Counted from the stretch's first letter, positions 24,741 to 34,495 are shown. The stretch is DNA of 53,788 bases from Lachnospiraceae bacterium UBA1818 (GCA_904419285.1 CAJFQZ010000018.1:1-53788); one strand, 5' to 3'. Notes: a model not told the origin generated them from the sequence alone. Numbers and translations are program-made.

Positions 24741-27737
24741 CTACGGTCTTAACAGGTAAGAATATTCTGTGCACACCGTCTCCATAAGCTTCTGGAGAGC
24801 ATCCGGTATCCTCGTCTCCTCTCCCTTTGTCCAGACGATCGTCTCTCCAAAGAACCGTACCCTGCATCGCACCGCCTCTCTGTCAAGCACCGCGAACCCC
24901 TGATTGCTGCTGTCCTCCATATCCTTCTCATCCGCAAACAGGGTAAACTTATCCAGATAAGGTGCACTGTCGTAAGGACAGAAGCTCCTGCAGTTTCCGC
25001 ATTCATTGCACATATAATCCACATGGATGATCTGGTGCTTCTCCATTCCCGGCACGCGGATGGAAATATTTGCCCGGTTCGGGCAGACCTCTGTACAGTT
25101 CTCACAGATCCCGGAACATCCGAGGCATCGCCCGCTCTCTTCCTTTCCTTCCCTCTGGTCCGCCAGGACTCCTCTCCTGCCATAGATCTCTGTTTCCTCT
25201 GTATGTGCCTCATGATCTTTCACAAGTGCGCTGCCGATAACAGCCTCAGCCGCCTTCAGGCCGTCGCGTACCCCTTCTACCACGGTAGCCGGTCCGCCCA
25301 GGCCGTCGCCGATGACATAGACGCCGGGAAGGTTCGTCTCCAGAGTCTCTTCGTTGACGATCGCCCGCCCTCTGTCGTTTACATTGATTCCATTCGCCTT
25401 ATAGAATGCTGCCGGGACATGTTCACCTACCGCGGCAATGACGGTATCTGCCGGAATCTCTTTCTCCTCTGTTGTCTCCACAACACCACGTCTTCCCGAT
25501 GCGTCGAAATCGCCCAGCTGCATCACCCTGCAGACGAGCCTGCCGCCTTCCAGCTTCACCGGCGCCAGCAGCTCCATGAATTCCACTCCGTCATCAACTG
25601 CCATGACAAGTTCTTCCTCATCCGCCGGCATATACCGCTTCGTTCTTCTGTATACAAGATAAGCGTGCTCCACGCCTTTCGTCCGTTTTACGGCTCTGGC
25701 CGTGTCCATCGCTGTATTTCCTCCGCCGATGACGACTACATTCTTTCCGATATCAAGATCTCCGTCCTTCGCCTTGAAGTCCGCCAGGAACTGCAGAGCG
25801 TTCACCGGCTCTCCCTTCTCCAGCTTCAGCACGCCCGGCTCCGACGCGCCCGCCGCCACGATAACGGCTGTGTAGTCCGCATTTTTCAGCATGCTGATGT
25901 CGCTGATCTCTGAGTTCAGGAAGATGTTCACACCCATCTTCTCCAGGAGCGCCGCATCTCTGTCGATGGCGCTGCCCGGGATGCGGAATTCCGGAATCAC
26001 ATGGCGCACCACACCGCCTAAGGCATTATTCTTCTCAAACAGCGTGACTTCCATTCCGGCCCTTCTCAGGAAATAGGCCGCCGCCATACCTGCAGGTCCT
26101 CCTCCGATCACAGCTGCCTTTCCGGGTCTCGTTACGGCCGGCGTCTCAAGCTTCTTCATGAGTGCCTCATATCCATTCTCCGCCGCGATCAGCTTCATTC
26201 CTCTGATATAGACCGGCTCTTCATAGAAATTCCGGGTACATTTTTCCATACATGCATGGGAGCAGATCGTCCCCGTGATAAAGGGAAGCGGGTTCTTCTC
26301 GGTGATGACCTGAAGCGCTTCCTCATATTTTTCTTCCTTCACAAGCTGCAGATAGGCGGTAATATCCTGATGGATCGGGCATCCTTCTTTACACGGTGCC
26401 GTAAAACAGTCGATGAGCGGGACCTGCTGCTTCATCTTTCTGGACGGAAGCGGCTTCACCGCCTTCACATGGTACGGGCTGGTCTTTGCCTCCTCTGCCA
26501 GTTTTTCGGCTTTTTCTGCACTGACTCCCTCGAAAACAGCATTTTCTTCTTCCAGAAGGGACGCCATCTGCGCCATCCGGTCATATCCGCCCGGCTTCAG
26601 CAGCGTCGTCGCAACCGTCACCGGCCAGATTCCTGCATCCACGATGCCCTTTATATTATGGAAATCTGCTCCGCCTGAGTAGGAGATCCTCAGTTTTCCA
26701 TCGAACTCCTCCGCCAGCTTCGCCGCGAGGGAGATGGACAGCGGATAGAGTGACTTCCCGGACATGTACATTTCTTCGCTTGGAAGTTCATTCTGCTTCA
26801 CATCCACCGGAAATGTGTTTGTGATCTTTACACCGAACTCCAGATTTCTCTCCCCGCAGACCTTCATCAGCCTTGTCAGCATGGGGACCGCGTCTTCATA
26901 CTGCAGATCGTCCTTAAAATGGAAGTCGCTGAACGCCACATAATCATACCCCATGTCATCCATGGTCTTTCTCGCATATTCATACCCGAGAAGAGTCGGA
27001 TTACATTTGATAAATGTATGGAACCCTTTTTCCGTGATCAGATACATGGCGATCTTCTCGATCTCCTGAGGAGGACATCCGTGAAGAGTGGAGATCGTCA
27101 CAGAGTTACAGATGTCCCCTGAGATGCTCTCTATGTCTTCCTCTGTAACATGCTCGAACAGATCAGTATTCCTGAGCAGGTACTCCTTACAGGACCTGAA
27201 GATCTCTGAATCCTGCGCATGCTTCATCGTACTCAGGAAGCTGTCGATCTTCTCTGACTGAATGCCCGCCAGATCATATCCCACACTGATGTTGAACTGA
27301 AATCCGTCCATGCTTCCGAGAGCGAACTCCTTCGCCATCACCTTGCAGAGGAACCACGCCTTAATGTACTCTTCCATCGCCTGCGGCACATACAGCTCTG
27401 TAGACCACTCACAGTTATAGCACTCGTCATCCGCCTTGATGCACGGCTTATTGACGCAGGCCGACAGCTCCGCTCCGTCCATGATCTGAACCGTCTTCAG
27501 TTCGAAGAAACGGCTTCCCGTATAGTATGCCGCGGCGATATTCTGCGCCAGCTGGGTGTGTGGTCCTGCCGCCGGACCGACAGGCGTCTCAAGAGGACGC
27601 CCGAAGATCGTTCTGTCATATTTTTTTTCGGCATGGTAGGGGTGGTGTGTCCCGAATACTGTGCCGCTCTGCTTCTTCTCCGTCAGAATCCAGTTCAGAA
27701 GCTGTTCAAAGGCCATGGGCCGCATTATATCACTCAT
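24741..27737 (-). CDS. ygfK: YgfK-type oxidoreductase (putative selenate reductase subunit)
   Basis: A 998-residue iron-sulfur flavoprotein resembling dihydropyrimidine dehydrogenase. Residues about 1-400 are dihydroorotate-dehydrogenase-like ('GRPLETPVGPAAGPHTQLAQNI', 'STLHGCPPQEIEKIAMYLI', 'IKCNPTLLGYEYARKTM'). Next comes an N-cluster region ('CFTAPCKEGCPIHQDI', 'ICSHACMEKC'), then an FAD/NAD domain (VIGGGPAGMAAAYFLRRAGM; VVVIGGGNTAMDTARAVKR), then a C-terminal ferredoxin part ('CLGCSGICENCTEVCP', 'CNECGNCRSFCP'). The old name selenate reductase is doubtful; presence in purine clusters points to reduction of a purine ring by NAD(P)H or ferredoxin. AGGAGG lies seven bases before the ATG. It sits between the permease gene and hyuA. 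Confidence 0.93.
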   Translation of the reverse strand: MSDIMRPMAFEQLLNWILTEKKQSGTVFGTHHPYHAEKKYDRTIFGRPLETPVGPAAGPHTQLAQNIAAAYYTGSRFFELKTVQIMDGAELSACVNKPCIKADDECYNCEWSTELYVPQAMEEYIKAWFLCKVMAKEFALGSMDGFQFNISVGYDLAGIQSEKIDSFLSTMKHAQDSEIFRSCKEYLLRNTDLFEHVTEEDIESISGDICNSVTISTLHGCPPQEIEKIAMYLITEKGFHTFIKCNPTLLGYEYARKTMDDMGYDYVAFSDFHFKDDLQYEDAVPMLTRLMKVCGERNLEFGVKITNTFPVDVKQNELPSEEMYMSGKSLYPLSISLAAKLAEEFDGKLRISYSGGADFHNIKGIVDAGIWPVTVATTLLKPGGYDRMAQMASLLEEENAVFEGVSAEKAEKLAEEAKTSPYHVKAVKPLPSRKMKQQVPLIDCFTAPCKEGCPIHQDITAYLQLVKEEKYEEALQVITEKNPLPFITGTICSHACMEKCTRNFYEEPVYIRGMKLIAAENGYEALMKKLETPAVTRPGKAAVIGGGPAGMAAAYFLRRAGMEVTLFEKNNALGGVVRHVIPEFRIPGSAIDRDAALLEKMGVNIFLNSEISDISMLKNADYTAVIVAAGASEPGVLKLEKGEPVNALQFLADFKAKDGDLDIGKNVVVIGGGNTAMDTARAVKRTKGVEHAYLVYRRTKRYMPADEEELVMAVDDGVEFMELLAPVKLEGGRLVCRVMQLGDFDASGRRGVVETTEEKEIPADTVIAAVGEHVPAAFYKANGINVNDRGRAIVNEETLETNLPGVYVIGDGLGGPATVVEGVRDGLKAAEAVIGSALVKDHEAHTEETEIYGRRGVLADQREGKEESGRCLGCSGICENCTEVCPNRANISIRVPGMEKHQIIHVDYMCNECGNCRSFCPYDSAPYLDKFTLFADEKDMEDSSNQGFAVLDREAVRCRVRFFGETIVWTKGEETRIPDALQKLMETVCTEYSYLLRP

Positions 27738-27769
27738 GCTCTCTCCTCCTTTTCCGGCATCTCCGGATC

Positions 27770-29200
27770 CTACTCTGCGCCCGGCTTGTCTTTCGGCAGG
27801 ATCAGATTCAGGATCACCGCAAAGATCGTTGCCAGGACAACCGGCGAAGATGCAAATGTATTATTAATGATAGACTGGAAGCTCTCCAGGCTCATGCTCA
27901 TGTTCAGTGCATTGTGGATGCTGGCTGACATCCGGTTCAGACATCCGTCGTTTAAGGATACGCCCATTCCGATGGCGATGGACAGTCCTGCCACTGTTGT
28001 GTTGCGGTAAGTCAGTTTCTCTGTCACGAGCAGCTTGATTCCTGTCATTGCGATTGAAGCGAACACAGAAGCGACCGCTCCGCCGAGCACGCACTGCGGA
28101 ATTGTCCGGAGCAGTGCGGAGAACTTCGGGATCAGTCCCGCGATCAGCAGGATCACTGCGGCTGCGGAAAATACTCTTCTCGCGATAACCTTTGTAGATC
28201 CTACGATACCTACGTTCTGGCTGTATGTAGCCGTCGGAGGACACCCGAAGAATGCGCCTACGATGTTGCTGGCTCCGTATCCGATGATACCGCCGTTCAG
28301 TTCATCATCCGTCGGCAGTCTGTCCATACCGCCGCTGGTCGTTGCCGAGAAATCTCCCATTGCCTGGATCGAGTTGACAAGGAATAGGATCGCCAGCGGG
28401 AGGATGGCTGAAATATCGAACTTCATGCCGAATGCAAGCGGCATCGGAATCTGAAACCATCCTGCGGAAGAGAGTGTTGAGAAGTCCACCATTCCGAAGC
28501 ACAGTGCCACCACATATCCGCAGAGCAGGCCGATCAGGATGGAGGCCAGCTTAAACAGGCCCTTTCCATAATGGTTCAGGAGCACCACGATGATCAGTGT
28601 GATAAATGCCACCAGCCAGTTCTGCCAGGAGCCGTATACGAGCGCCTCTGTCTTTCCCTGCTGCTCCACGATCAGTTCATAGGTGTTGGATGAGTTTCCT
28701 GCCATATAGTTGACTGCCGTACTGTACAGGGAGAGTCCGATCGCCAGGATCACAGTACCGATGACAAGCGGGGGAAACACTTTCCTTATCTGCCTTATCG
28801 TCAGACCGACGATGATCGCGACAACGCCGCCGATTACCATGGCGCCGAATATGGTATCCACGTCCTTCGCCTGCGCCGCGATTGCAGTCATCGTCGGAAC
28901 ATATGCAAAGCTGACTCCGATGATGACCGGGAGTCCGGATCCCATTTTTATCCTGCTTCCATATAACTGCAGCAGCGTCGAGAGCGCCGCGAACACAAGG
29001 GAAACCTGGATCAGAAGTCCCATGTCCACATTTCCGCCCGCATTATTCGCCGCATTCGCCACGAGGATCGCCGGAGTAACGCATCCGACTACCGCGGCGA
29101 GCACATGCTGGGCTGCCAGAGGCAGTGTCTGTCCCATGGACGGACTGCCATTCCATTTAAAAAGTTCTGAATTGTCTTTTGCTGCCTTTTTGCCGTTCAT
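27770..29200 (-). CDS. Xanthine/uric acid-type permease (NCS2 family)
   Basis: A 476-residue nucleobase transporter with 12-14 membrane segments. The family signature is 'ILPLAILFLVNSIQAMGDFSATTSGGMDRLPTDDELNGGIIGYGASNIVGAFFGCPPTATYSQNVG' (around residues 265-325), and 'GSGLPVIIGVSFAYVP' near 90 is the substrate-binding segment in the UraA fold. The ligand is probably xanthine or urate, given its place directly after ssnA and before ygfK in the purine cluster; uracil cannot be excluded from sequence. Confidence 0.93.
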   Translation of the reverse strand: MNGKKAAKDNSELFKWNGSPSMGQTLPLAAQHVLAAVVGCVTPAILVANAANNAGGNVDMGLLIQVSLVFAALSTLLQLYGSRIKMGSGLPVIIGVSFAYVPTMTAIAAQAKDVDTIFGAMVIGGVVAIIVGLTIRQIRKVFPPLVIGTVILAIGLSLYSTAVNYMAGNSSNTYELIVEQQGKTEALVYGSWQNWLVAFITLIIVVLLNHYGKGLFKLASILIGLLCGYVVALCFGMVDFSTLSSAGWFQIPMPLAFGMKFDISAILPLAILFLVNSIQAMGDFSATTSGGMDRLPTDDELNGGIIGYGASNIVGAFFGCPPTATYSQNVGIVGSTKVIARRVFSAAAVILLIAGLIPKFSALLRTIPQCVLGGAVASVFASIAMTGIKLLVTEKLTYRNTTVAGLSIAIGMGVSLNDGCLNRMSASIHNALNMSMSLESFQSIINNTFASSPVVLATIFAVILNLILPKDKPGAE

Positions 29201-29275
29201 TTTCTTATTCCTTTCTCTTCAAGCCTTTTGTCTTGTTTCTTGCCGGACCGGATCTTTCCCGTGCGGTCCGCTGCC

Positions 29276-30610
29276 TTACCGGCTGTTGATCCTGTCCGCC
29301 AGCTCAGCCGCCGCCTGCCTGCAGTCTGCCATGATCTTCTCTTCATCGATCTGTGTGAGCTGTCTGTCCTTCATAAGGACCTTTCCGTTGGCCACTGTGG
29401 TCACCACGTCATGTCCGGTCACGCCGAACACAAGATGACCGTTGATATTGCCTGCATTCATCGGTGTGAGCGGATCATAGTCCACAATGATCACATCTCC
29501 TGCCGCGCCTTCCTTCAGAACGCCCAGTTCCTGCGGGAAATATCTCCCGGCGATCCTGGCGTTGTTCTTAAAGAGCATCTCCGGCACTTCCGCCCACGCT
29601 GCGTTGGGATCGCAGAGATGATGCTTGTGCAGGACGTTCGCCACCTTGAAGGATTCCATCATATCATGGGTGTATCCGTCGGTCCCGAGCCCGGTGAGGA
29701 TGCCCCGGTGCACCAGCTCCATCGTAGGAGGACATCCGCAGGCATTTCCCATATTTGACTCCGGATTATGCACCACCATGGTATCCGTCTCCCTGATCAG
29801 GTCCATCTCATGGGGATTGATATAGATGCAGTGTCCCAGGAGCGTCTTCTCTCCGAGAATCCCGTGATCCATCAGGCGGTCCACGATCCGTTTTCCATAA
29901 TGCTTCAGGCAGTGGTGAAGATCTTCGATTCCCTCTGCGACATGGATATGATACCCGACCTCATCCGGCTTGTTCTCCGCGGCAAATTCAAATGTCTCAT
30001 CCGAGATAGTGAACTGTGCGTGCATGCCCATCATGCCGGCGATCATCCCAGTGTCATCCTTCAGCGCGTGACGGATGAATTCTGCATTTTCCATGACTGA
30101 CTCTCTCGCCTTGTCCATTCCGTCCCGGTCTGAGATCTCATAGCAGAGACAGGAGCGCACGCCGGTCTCCTTCGCCGCCCTCTCGATCTCAAAGAGCGAT
30201 CCCCTTATGGAGCCGAAGCTGGCATGGTGATCGAACACTGTCGTCACACCGTTCTTGATACTGTCAATATAAGTAGCCATAGCGCTCAAATATGTATCGT
30301 GGAGCGTCAGGTTTCTGTCAATCGTCCACCACATTCCATCCAGGATATCGAGAAATCCCTTCGGGTCATACCCCCTGATCGAAAGTCCTCTTGCGAACGA
30401 GCTGTAAATATGCTCGTGCACATTGATAAATGCCGGCATGATCAGGCCGCCCGCCGCATCTATGTACTCTGCCCCCGGATATGCCTTTCTTACCTCTTCG
30501 TCGCCGCCCACCTTACAGATCGCGGTTCCGTCGATCGCCACTGCCCCGTTCTCGATCAGCGGACATGCATCATCTCTTGTGATAACTCTTCCATTACCTA
30601 AAATCAGCAT
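29276..30610 (-). CDS. ssnA: SsnA amidohydrolase (chlorohydrolase family)
   Basis: A 444-residue metal-dependent deaminase-type amidohydrolase. Ligands: 'INVHEHIYSSFARG' (HxH, about residue 65), 'HIHVAEG', 'LGHCIYIN' and 'GLGTDGYTHDM'. It belongs to the family named putative aminohydrolase SsnA, which is nearly always linked to selenium-dependent molybdenum hydroxylases. AAAGGAG lies eight bases before the ATG. It is the first gene of the leftward operon, about 90 bases below the promoter with the paired operators. The likely role is hydrolytic deamination of an amino-purine such as guanine or of a later intermediate (inference). Confidence 0.93.
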   Translation of the reverse strand: MLILGNGRVITRDDACPLIENGAVAIDGTAICKVGGDEEVRKAYPGAEYIDAAGGLIMPAFINVHEHIYSSFARGLSIRGYDPKGFLDILDGMWWTIDRNLTLHDTYLSAMATYIDSIKNGVTTVFDHHASFGSIRGSLFEIERAAKETGVRSCLCYEISDRDGMDKARESVMENAEFIRHALKDDTGMIAGMMGMHAQFTISDETFEFAAENKPDEVGYHIHVAEGIEDLHHCLKHYGKRIVDRLMDHGILGEKTLLGHCIYINPHEMDLIRETDTMVVHNPESNMGNACGCPPTMELVHRGILTGLGTDGYTHDMMESFKVANVLHKHHLCDPNAAWAEVPEMLFKNNARIAGRYFPQELGVLKEGAAGDVIIVDYDPLTPMNAGNINGHLVFGVTGHDVVTTVANGKVLMKDRQLTQIDEEKIMADCRQAAAELADRINSR

Positions 30611-30706
30611 GTTTCATTCTCCTTTTTATTTATTTTTACATACCATTTTCAGCACGCTCGGACAGATCTCTGTGCAATTCGCACACCAATCCTGGTCGTT
30701 GTCTAT

Positions 30707-30735
30707 AGAATAACATTAATAATGTATAAATGCAA
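30707..30735 (-). promoter_or_regulatory. Promoter of the leftward purine operon (ssnA onward)
   Basis: Leftward -35 TTGCAT (30730-30735), 17-base spacer, -10 TATTCT (30707-30712). The -35 is weak, fitting an activated promoter. The upstream operator pair ends 8 bases before it. Confidence 0.65.
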
Positions 30736-30743
30736 CAACGGTG

Positions 30744-30778
30744 CTAAATAATTTTTAGAGCATCTAAAAAATTTTTAG
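30744..30778. promoter_or_regulatory. Operator pair upstream of ssnA (two 15-bp palindromes)
   Basis: CTAAATAATTTTTAG (30744-30758) and the perfect palindrome CTAAAAAATTTTTAG (30764-30778), with starts 20 bases apart. They are centred about 52 and 72 bases upstream of the expected ssnA transcription start. The same motif pair occurs on the regulator side. Confidence 0.7.
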
Positions 30779-30813
30779 GATACTTTCGGACACTCCACGC
30801 CTTTAGCAGAAGA

Positions 30814-30852
30814 AAAGGCGTTTCCACTGTCTGTTACAGAGAAAACGCCTTT
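30814..30852. terminator. Terminator-like hairpin between the divergent promoters
   Basis: AAAGGCGTTT (30814-30823) pairs with AAACGCCTTT (30843-30852). T-rich sequence follows on both strands (TTTTCTTCT on the minus strand). No gene converges here. A short second hairpin (CGGT/ACCG, 30859-30873) followed by CTTTTTC lies to the right. Confidence 0.5.
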
Positions 30853-30987
30853 GTCTCACGGTCTTTTCAACCGGTCCTTTTTCATTTTTCAGACTCCTGA
30901 CAGCTGCCAGCCGTCCTGCTATGGAGGTAAGTATATACAATTTTCAGGCTTCCGTCAAGACTGATCCACATGGCTTTTGCAGTGATT

Positions 30988-31022
30988 CTAAATATTTTTT
31001 AGATAACCTAAAAATTTTTTAG
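30988..31022. promoter_or_regulatory. Operator pair upstream of the PAS/HTH regulator gene
   Basis: CTAAATATTTTTTAG (30988-31002) and CTAAAAATTTTTTAG (31008-31022), starts 20 bases apart, ending 8 bases before the -35. Spacing and distance mirror the ssnA side exactly. Confidence 0.7.
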
Positions 31023-31030
31023 AAAAACTA

Positions 31031-31058
31031 TTGACTCCGCCCTTTTTTATGCTATGAT
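31031..31058 (+). promoter_or_regulatory. Promoter of the rightward purine operon (regulator, ygeXYW, ridA, arcC)
   Basis: -35 TTGACT (31031-31036), 16-base spacer, -10 TATGAT (31053-31058), about 60 bases before the regulator ATG. Confidence 0.7.
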
Positions 31059-31125
31059 GGATTTAACGATACACATACAGAGACACATTTCTGCAGAATA
31101 CTTTCAGGAAAGGGCAGGTGAAATA

Positions 31126-31773
31126 ATGGATCAGAAACTGGATTTTCTAAAGCAGCTCGCACACGGCCTTGCGGTTCAGTTCGGAAGCTCCTGCGAGGTC
31201 GTCATCCATGATCTGACGAAGAAAGATCTTGACAAGTCCATCGTCTATATTGAGAACGGACATGTTTCAGACCGTCACACCGGCGACGGGCCTTCCGGAA
31301 TCGTGCTTGAGACGCTGAGTTCGGATCCGTCCAGGATCAAGGATAAGCTCGCCTATCTCACGCGGACAGATGACGGCAGGATCCTGAAATCCAGCACGCT
31401 CTATATCCGCGACGAAAAAGGCCGCATTATCTATATCTTTTCAATGAACTACGACATCACCACCCTGCTTGCCGCGGAGAACTCTATCCGCGGGCTGCTC
31501 CGGACAGAACCGGAGACGGATGCAGAACACGACGGTGCCGGCTCACCCCAGAGGATCACTCATAATGTGACAGAACTTCTCGACCTTCTCATCGAGCAGG
31601 CCATCGCCAAGGTCGGGAAACCGGTCGCGATGATGAACAAAGACGACAAGATCGCCGTGGTACAGTATCTGAACAATGCCGGTGCTTTTCTCATCACAAA
31701 ATCCGGCGATAAAGTTTCTTCACTTCTCGGAATATCAAAGTTTACATTATACAGTTACATGGACAAAGGATAA
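31126..31773 (+). CDS. YheO-like PAS/helix-turn-helix transcriptional regulator of the purine cluster
   Basis: A 215-residue regulator from ATG 31126 (AGGTGA four bases upstream). Residues about 5-120 match the YheO-like PAS domain ('LKQLAHGLAVQFGSSCEVVIHDL', 'LKSSTLYIRDEKGRIIYIFSMNYDIT'). The C-terminal region from about 150 is the HTH found in the same family ('IAVVQYLNNAGAFLITKSGDKVSSLLGISKFTLYSYM'). Family members such as DauR sense small metabolites. An ATG at 31054 lies inside the -10 box and is rejected. It is first in the rightward operon and divergent from ssnA, so it is the natural candidate to bind the four palindromes; activation in response to a purine is inference. Confidence 0.85.
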   Translation: MDQKLDFLKQLAHGLAVQFGSSCEVVIHDLTKKDLDKSIVYIENGHVSDRHTGDGPSGIVLETLSSDPSRIKDKLAYLTRTDDGRILKSSTLYIRDEKGRIIYIFSMNYDITTLLAAENSIRGLLRTEPETDAEHDGAGSPQRITHNVTELLDLLIEQAIAKVGKPVAMMNKDDKIAVVQYLNNAGAFLITKSGDKVSSLLGISKFTLYSYMDKG

Positions 31774-31796
31774 TAGTATAAGAAGGAGGTTCCACA

Positions 31797-33002
31797 ATGG
31801 ACACAATCAAATGGACAGTGAACAAAATGCCGAAGACAGCGGATGCCAACCTGAAGATCATGGGACTGGACGAGGTCCGGAAAGCCCGTACTTTCCACGA
31901 AAGCTTTCCCCAGTACAGCGTCACTCCTCTGGCAAAACTCGACCACATGGCAGCGCGTCTGGGACTCAAAGAAGTCTACGTCAAGGATGAATCTTACCGG
32001 TTCGGGCTGAATGCGTTCAAGGTGCTCGGCGGTTCGTTCGCCATGGCGCGCTACATAGCCAAGCAGACCGGGAAGGATGTCTCAGAGCTTCCTTACAGTG
32101 TACTCACATCGGAAGAACTGAGGAAAGAGTTCGGGCAGGCCACCTTCTTCACCGCAACGGACGGCAACCACGGACGCGGCGTTGCATGGGCAGCCAGCAG
32201 GCTCGGACAGAAGGCAGTCGTTCTCATGCCCAAGGGCAGCACACAGACCAGGCTGAACAACATCCTGGCCGAGGGCGCCCAGGCTACGATCGAGGAATAC
32301 AACTATGACGAATGCGTGCGCATGGCAAATGCCATGGCGGAAAAGACAGAGAACGGCGTCATGGTCCAGGATACTGCATGGGACGGATACGAAGAGATCC
32401 CTTCCTGGATCATGCAGGGATACGGCACAATGGCGATGGAGGCAGACGAACAGCTTCACGGATATGGCTGTGAACGCCCGACCCACGTTTTCATCCAGGC
32501 CGGCGTCGGTTCTCTTGCCGGAGCCGTCCAGGGGTATTTCGCCAACCGCTATCCCGAGAATCCCACGAAAGTCATCGTAGTCGAAGCAGAAGCGGCGGCG
32601 TGCCTGTACAAGGGAGCCTGCGCCGGAGACGGAGACATCCGCATCGTAGACGGCGACATGGTGACGATCATGGCCGGACTCGCCTGCGGAGAACCGAACA
32701 CGATCTCCTGGGATATTCTGAAAAACCATGTAGATACCTTCACGGCAGTGCCTGACTGGGTAGCGGCACGCGGCATGCGCATGCTGGCCGCTCCGATCAA
32801 AGGAGACCGACAGGTGACTTCCGGCGAATCCGGAGCTGCCCCCTTCGGCACACTGGCGTGCATCATGACAATGGATGAGTATCAGCCCTTAAGAGAGCAT
32901 CTGGGTCTCGACGAAAGTTCAAAGGTCCTCCTCTTCTCCACTGAAGGAGACACTGACCCCGAGAGATACGAGTCCATCGTCTGGAGCGGGAATGACAGAT
33001 GA
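31797..33002 (+). CDS. ygeX: 2,3-diaminopropionate ammonia-lyase
   Basis: A 401-residue fold-type II PLP enzyme converting 2,3-diaminopropionate to pyruvate and two ammonia. PLP lysine K75 lies in 'GLNAFKVLGGS'; 'ATDGNHGRGVAWAASRLG' binds the cofactor phosphate region, and 'VQDTAWDGYEEIP' and 'QAGVGSLAGAVQGYF' are family marks. GAAGGAGG precedes the ATG. It is second in the rightward operon, 23 bases after the regulator stop, and followed by ygeY. In the purine cluster it would be the last carbon-releasing step. Confidence 0.95.
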   Translation: MDTIKWTVNKMPKTADANLKIMGLDEVRKARTFHESFPQYSVTPLAKLDHMAARLGLKEVYVKDESYRFGLNAFKVLGGSFAMARYIAKQTGKDVSELPYSVLTSEELRKEFGQATFFTATDGNHGRGVAWAASRLGQKAVVLMPKGSTQTRLNNILAEGAQATIEEYNYDECVRMANAMAEKTENGVMVQDTAWDGYEEIPSWIMQGYGTMAMEADEQLHGYGCERPTHVFIQAGVGSLAGAVQGYFANRYPENPTKVIVVEAEAAACLYKGACAGDGDIRIVDGDMVTIMAGLACGEPNTISWDILKNHVDTFTAVPDWVAARGMRMLAAPIKGDRQVTSGESGAAPFGTLACIMTMDEYQPLREHLGLDESSKVLLFSTEGDTDPERYESIVWSGNDR

Positions 33003-33139
33003 TCTGCCATTTTCCGAACGCCTTCATAGACAGGAAACTTTTCAACTTTATCTGACCGGGCATCCGGACCTGCTTTCCCGGCAGCCCGGCGCCTGATGAA
33101 ACATGCACACAGGATTTTAAGAAAAGGAGAATGAGAACC

Positions 33140-34450
33140 ATGGACCTGAACAAGATCAAAGAAGCTGCACAGAATTATGAGAAAGATATGACGGCATTTC
33201 TTCGCGCCATCGTGAAAAATCCGGGAGAGAGCTGCGACGAGAAAGCCCACATTGATACGATCGCTGCGGAGATGAAGAAACTGGACTTTGACGAAGTGGT
33301 CATCGATCCCCAGGGAAATGTCATCGGCTACATGGGGACCGGGGATAAGATCATCGCCTACGACGCGCACATCGACACCGTCGGGATCGGGAATATCGAC
33401 AACTGGAACTTCGATCCCTACGAAGGTTATGAGAACGACACAGAGATCGGCGGACGCGGCGTATCGGATCAGTGCGGCGGTCTCGTATCCGCTGTTTACG
33501 GCGCAAGGATCATGAAAGATCTTGATCTGATCCCTGAGGGATGCAGGATCATGGTCGTCGGAACGGTACAGGAAGAAGACTGCGACGGTCTCTGCTGGCA
33601 GTATATTATCAATGAAGACAAGATCCGTCCTGAATTTGTCGTATCCACAGAGCCGACAGACGGAGGCATCTACCGCGGACAGAGAGGACGCATGGAGATC
33701 CGCGTGGACGTCAAAGGCGTCTCCTGTCACGGCTCTGCCCCGGAGCGCGGAGACAACGCGATCTACAAGATGGCTGATATTCTCCAGGATGTACGCGCGC
33801 TCAATGAAAATGACGACGCGGACGAGACTGAGATCAAAGGCCTTGTTAAAATGCTGAACCCGAAGTACAACCCGGACTGGGAGGAAGCCCGCTTCCTCGG
33901 CCGCGGCACGGTAACTGTCTCCCAGATCTTCTACACCTCGCCCAGCCGCTGTGCAGTGGCAGACTCCTGCGCGGTATCTCTTGACCGCCGCATGACATTC
34001 GGCGAGACCTGGGAGAGCTGCCTGGACGAGATCCGCGCACTCCCCAGTGTACAGAAATACGGGGACGATGTGACCGTATCCATGTACAACTACGACCGGC
34101 CTTCCTACACAGGATGCGTCTACGAGATTGAATGCTACTTCCCGACCTGGGCGATTCCGAAGGATCATAAGGTCACGAAGGCACTGGAGAAAGCTTATAC
34201 TTCACTTTACGGCGACAAGAGGATCGGCGCAGAAGAAACTCTTGAGATGCGTCAGAGCCGTCCGCTGACAGACAAGTGGACCTTCTCGACCAACGGCGTC
34301 TCCATCATGGGACGGAACGGGATCCCATGCATCGGATTCGGACCAGGCGCCGAAGCCCAGGCACATGCGCCGAACGAGAAGACATGGAAACAGGATCTGG
34401 TAACATGCGCAGCTGTATATGCAGCCCTGCCGAACTGTTACTGCGAATAA
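33140..34450 (+). CDS. ygeY: YgeY family M20 metallohydrolase
   Basis: A 436-residue M20/ArgE-type hydrolase from ATG 33140 (AGGAG ten bases upstream; the ATG at 33131 is too close to it). Zinc ligands: '[10 protein letters not shown]' (H, D), '[10 protein letters not shown]' (D), 'VQEEDCDG' (E-E), 'STEPTDG' and the final histidine in 'AQAHAPNE'. The family is described as selenium-metabolism-linked YgeY. In this operon it probably removes a carbamoyl or acyl group from a diaminopropionate derivative (inference). It sits between ygeX and ygeW. Confidence 0.93.
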   Translation: MDLNKIKEAAQNYEKDMTAFLRAIVKNPGESCDEKAHIDTIAAEMKKLDFDEVVIDPQGNVIGYMGTGDKIIAYDAHIDTVGIGNIDNWNFDPYEGYENDTEIGGRGVSDQCGGLVSAVYGARIMKDLDLIPEGCRIMVVGTVQEEDCDGLCWQYIINEDKIRPEFVVSTEPTDGGIYRGQRGRMEIRVDVKGVSCHGSAPERGDNAIYKMADILQDVRALNENDDADETEIKGLVKMLNPKYNPDWEEARFLGRGTVTVSQIFYTSPSRCAVADSCAVSLDRRMTFGETWESCLDEIRALPSVQKYGDDVTVSMYNYDRPSYTGCVYEIECYFPTWAIPKDHKVTKALEKAYTSLYGDKRIGAEETLEMRQSRPLTDKWTFSTNGVSIMGRNGIPCIGFGPGAEAQAHAPNEKTWKQDLVTCAAVYAALPNCYCE

Positions 34451-34495
34451 AACGTGAACAGGTTTTTAATATGATTTTTAGGAGGATAAACAAAA

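Noticed and set aside
30611-30735. Purine riboswitch in the ssnA leader
   Set aside because: None of the conserved core elements of guanine/adenine or xanthine riboswitches could be found on the leftward strand.
31054-31125. Earlier ATG for the PAS/HTH regulator
   Set aside because: It lies within the -10 box of the operon promoter, and the extra residues show no domain match.
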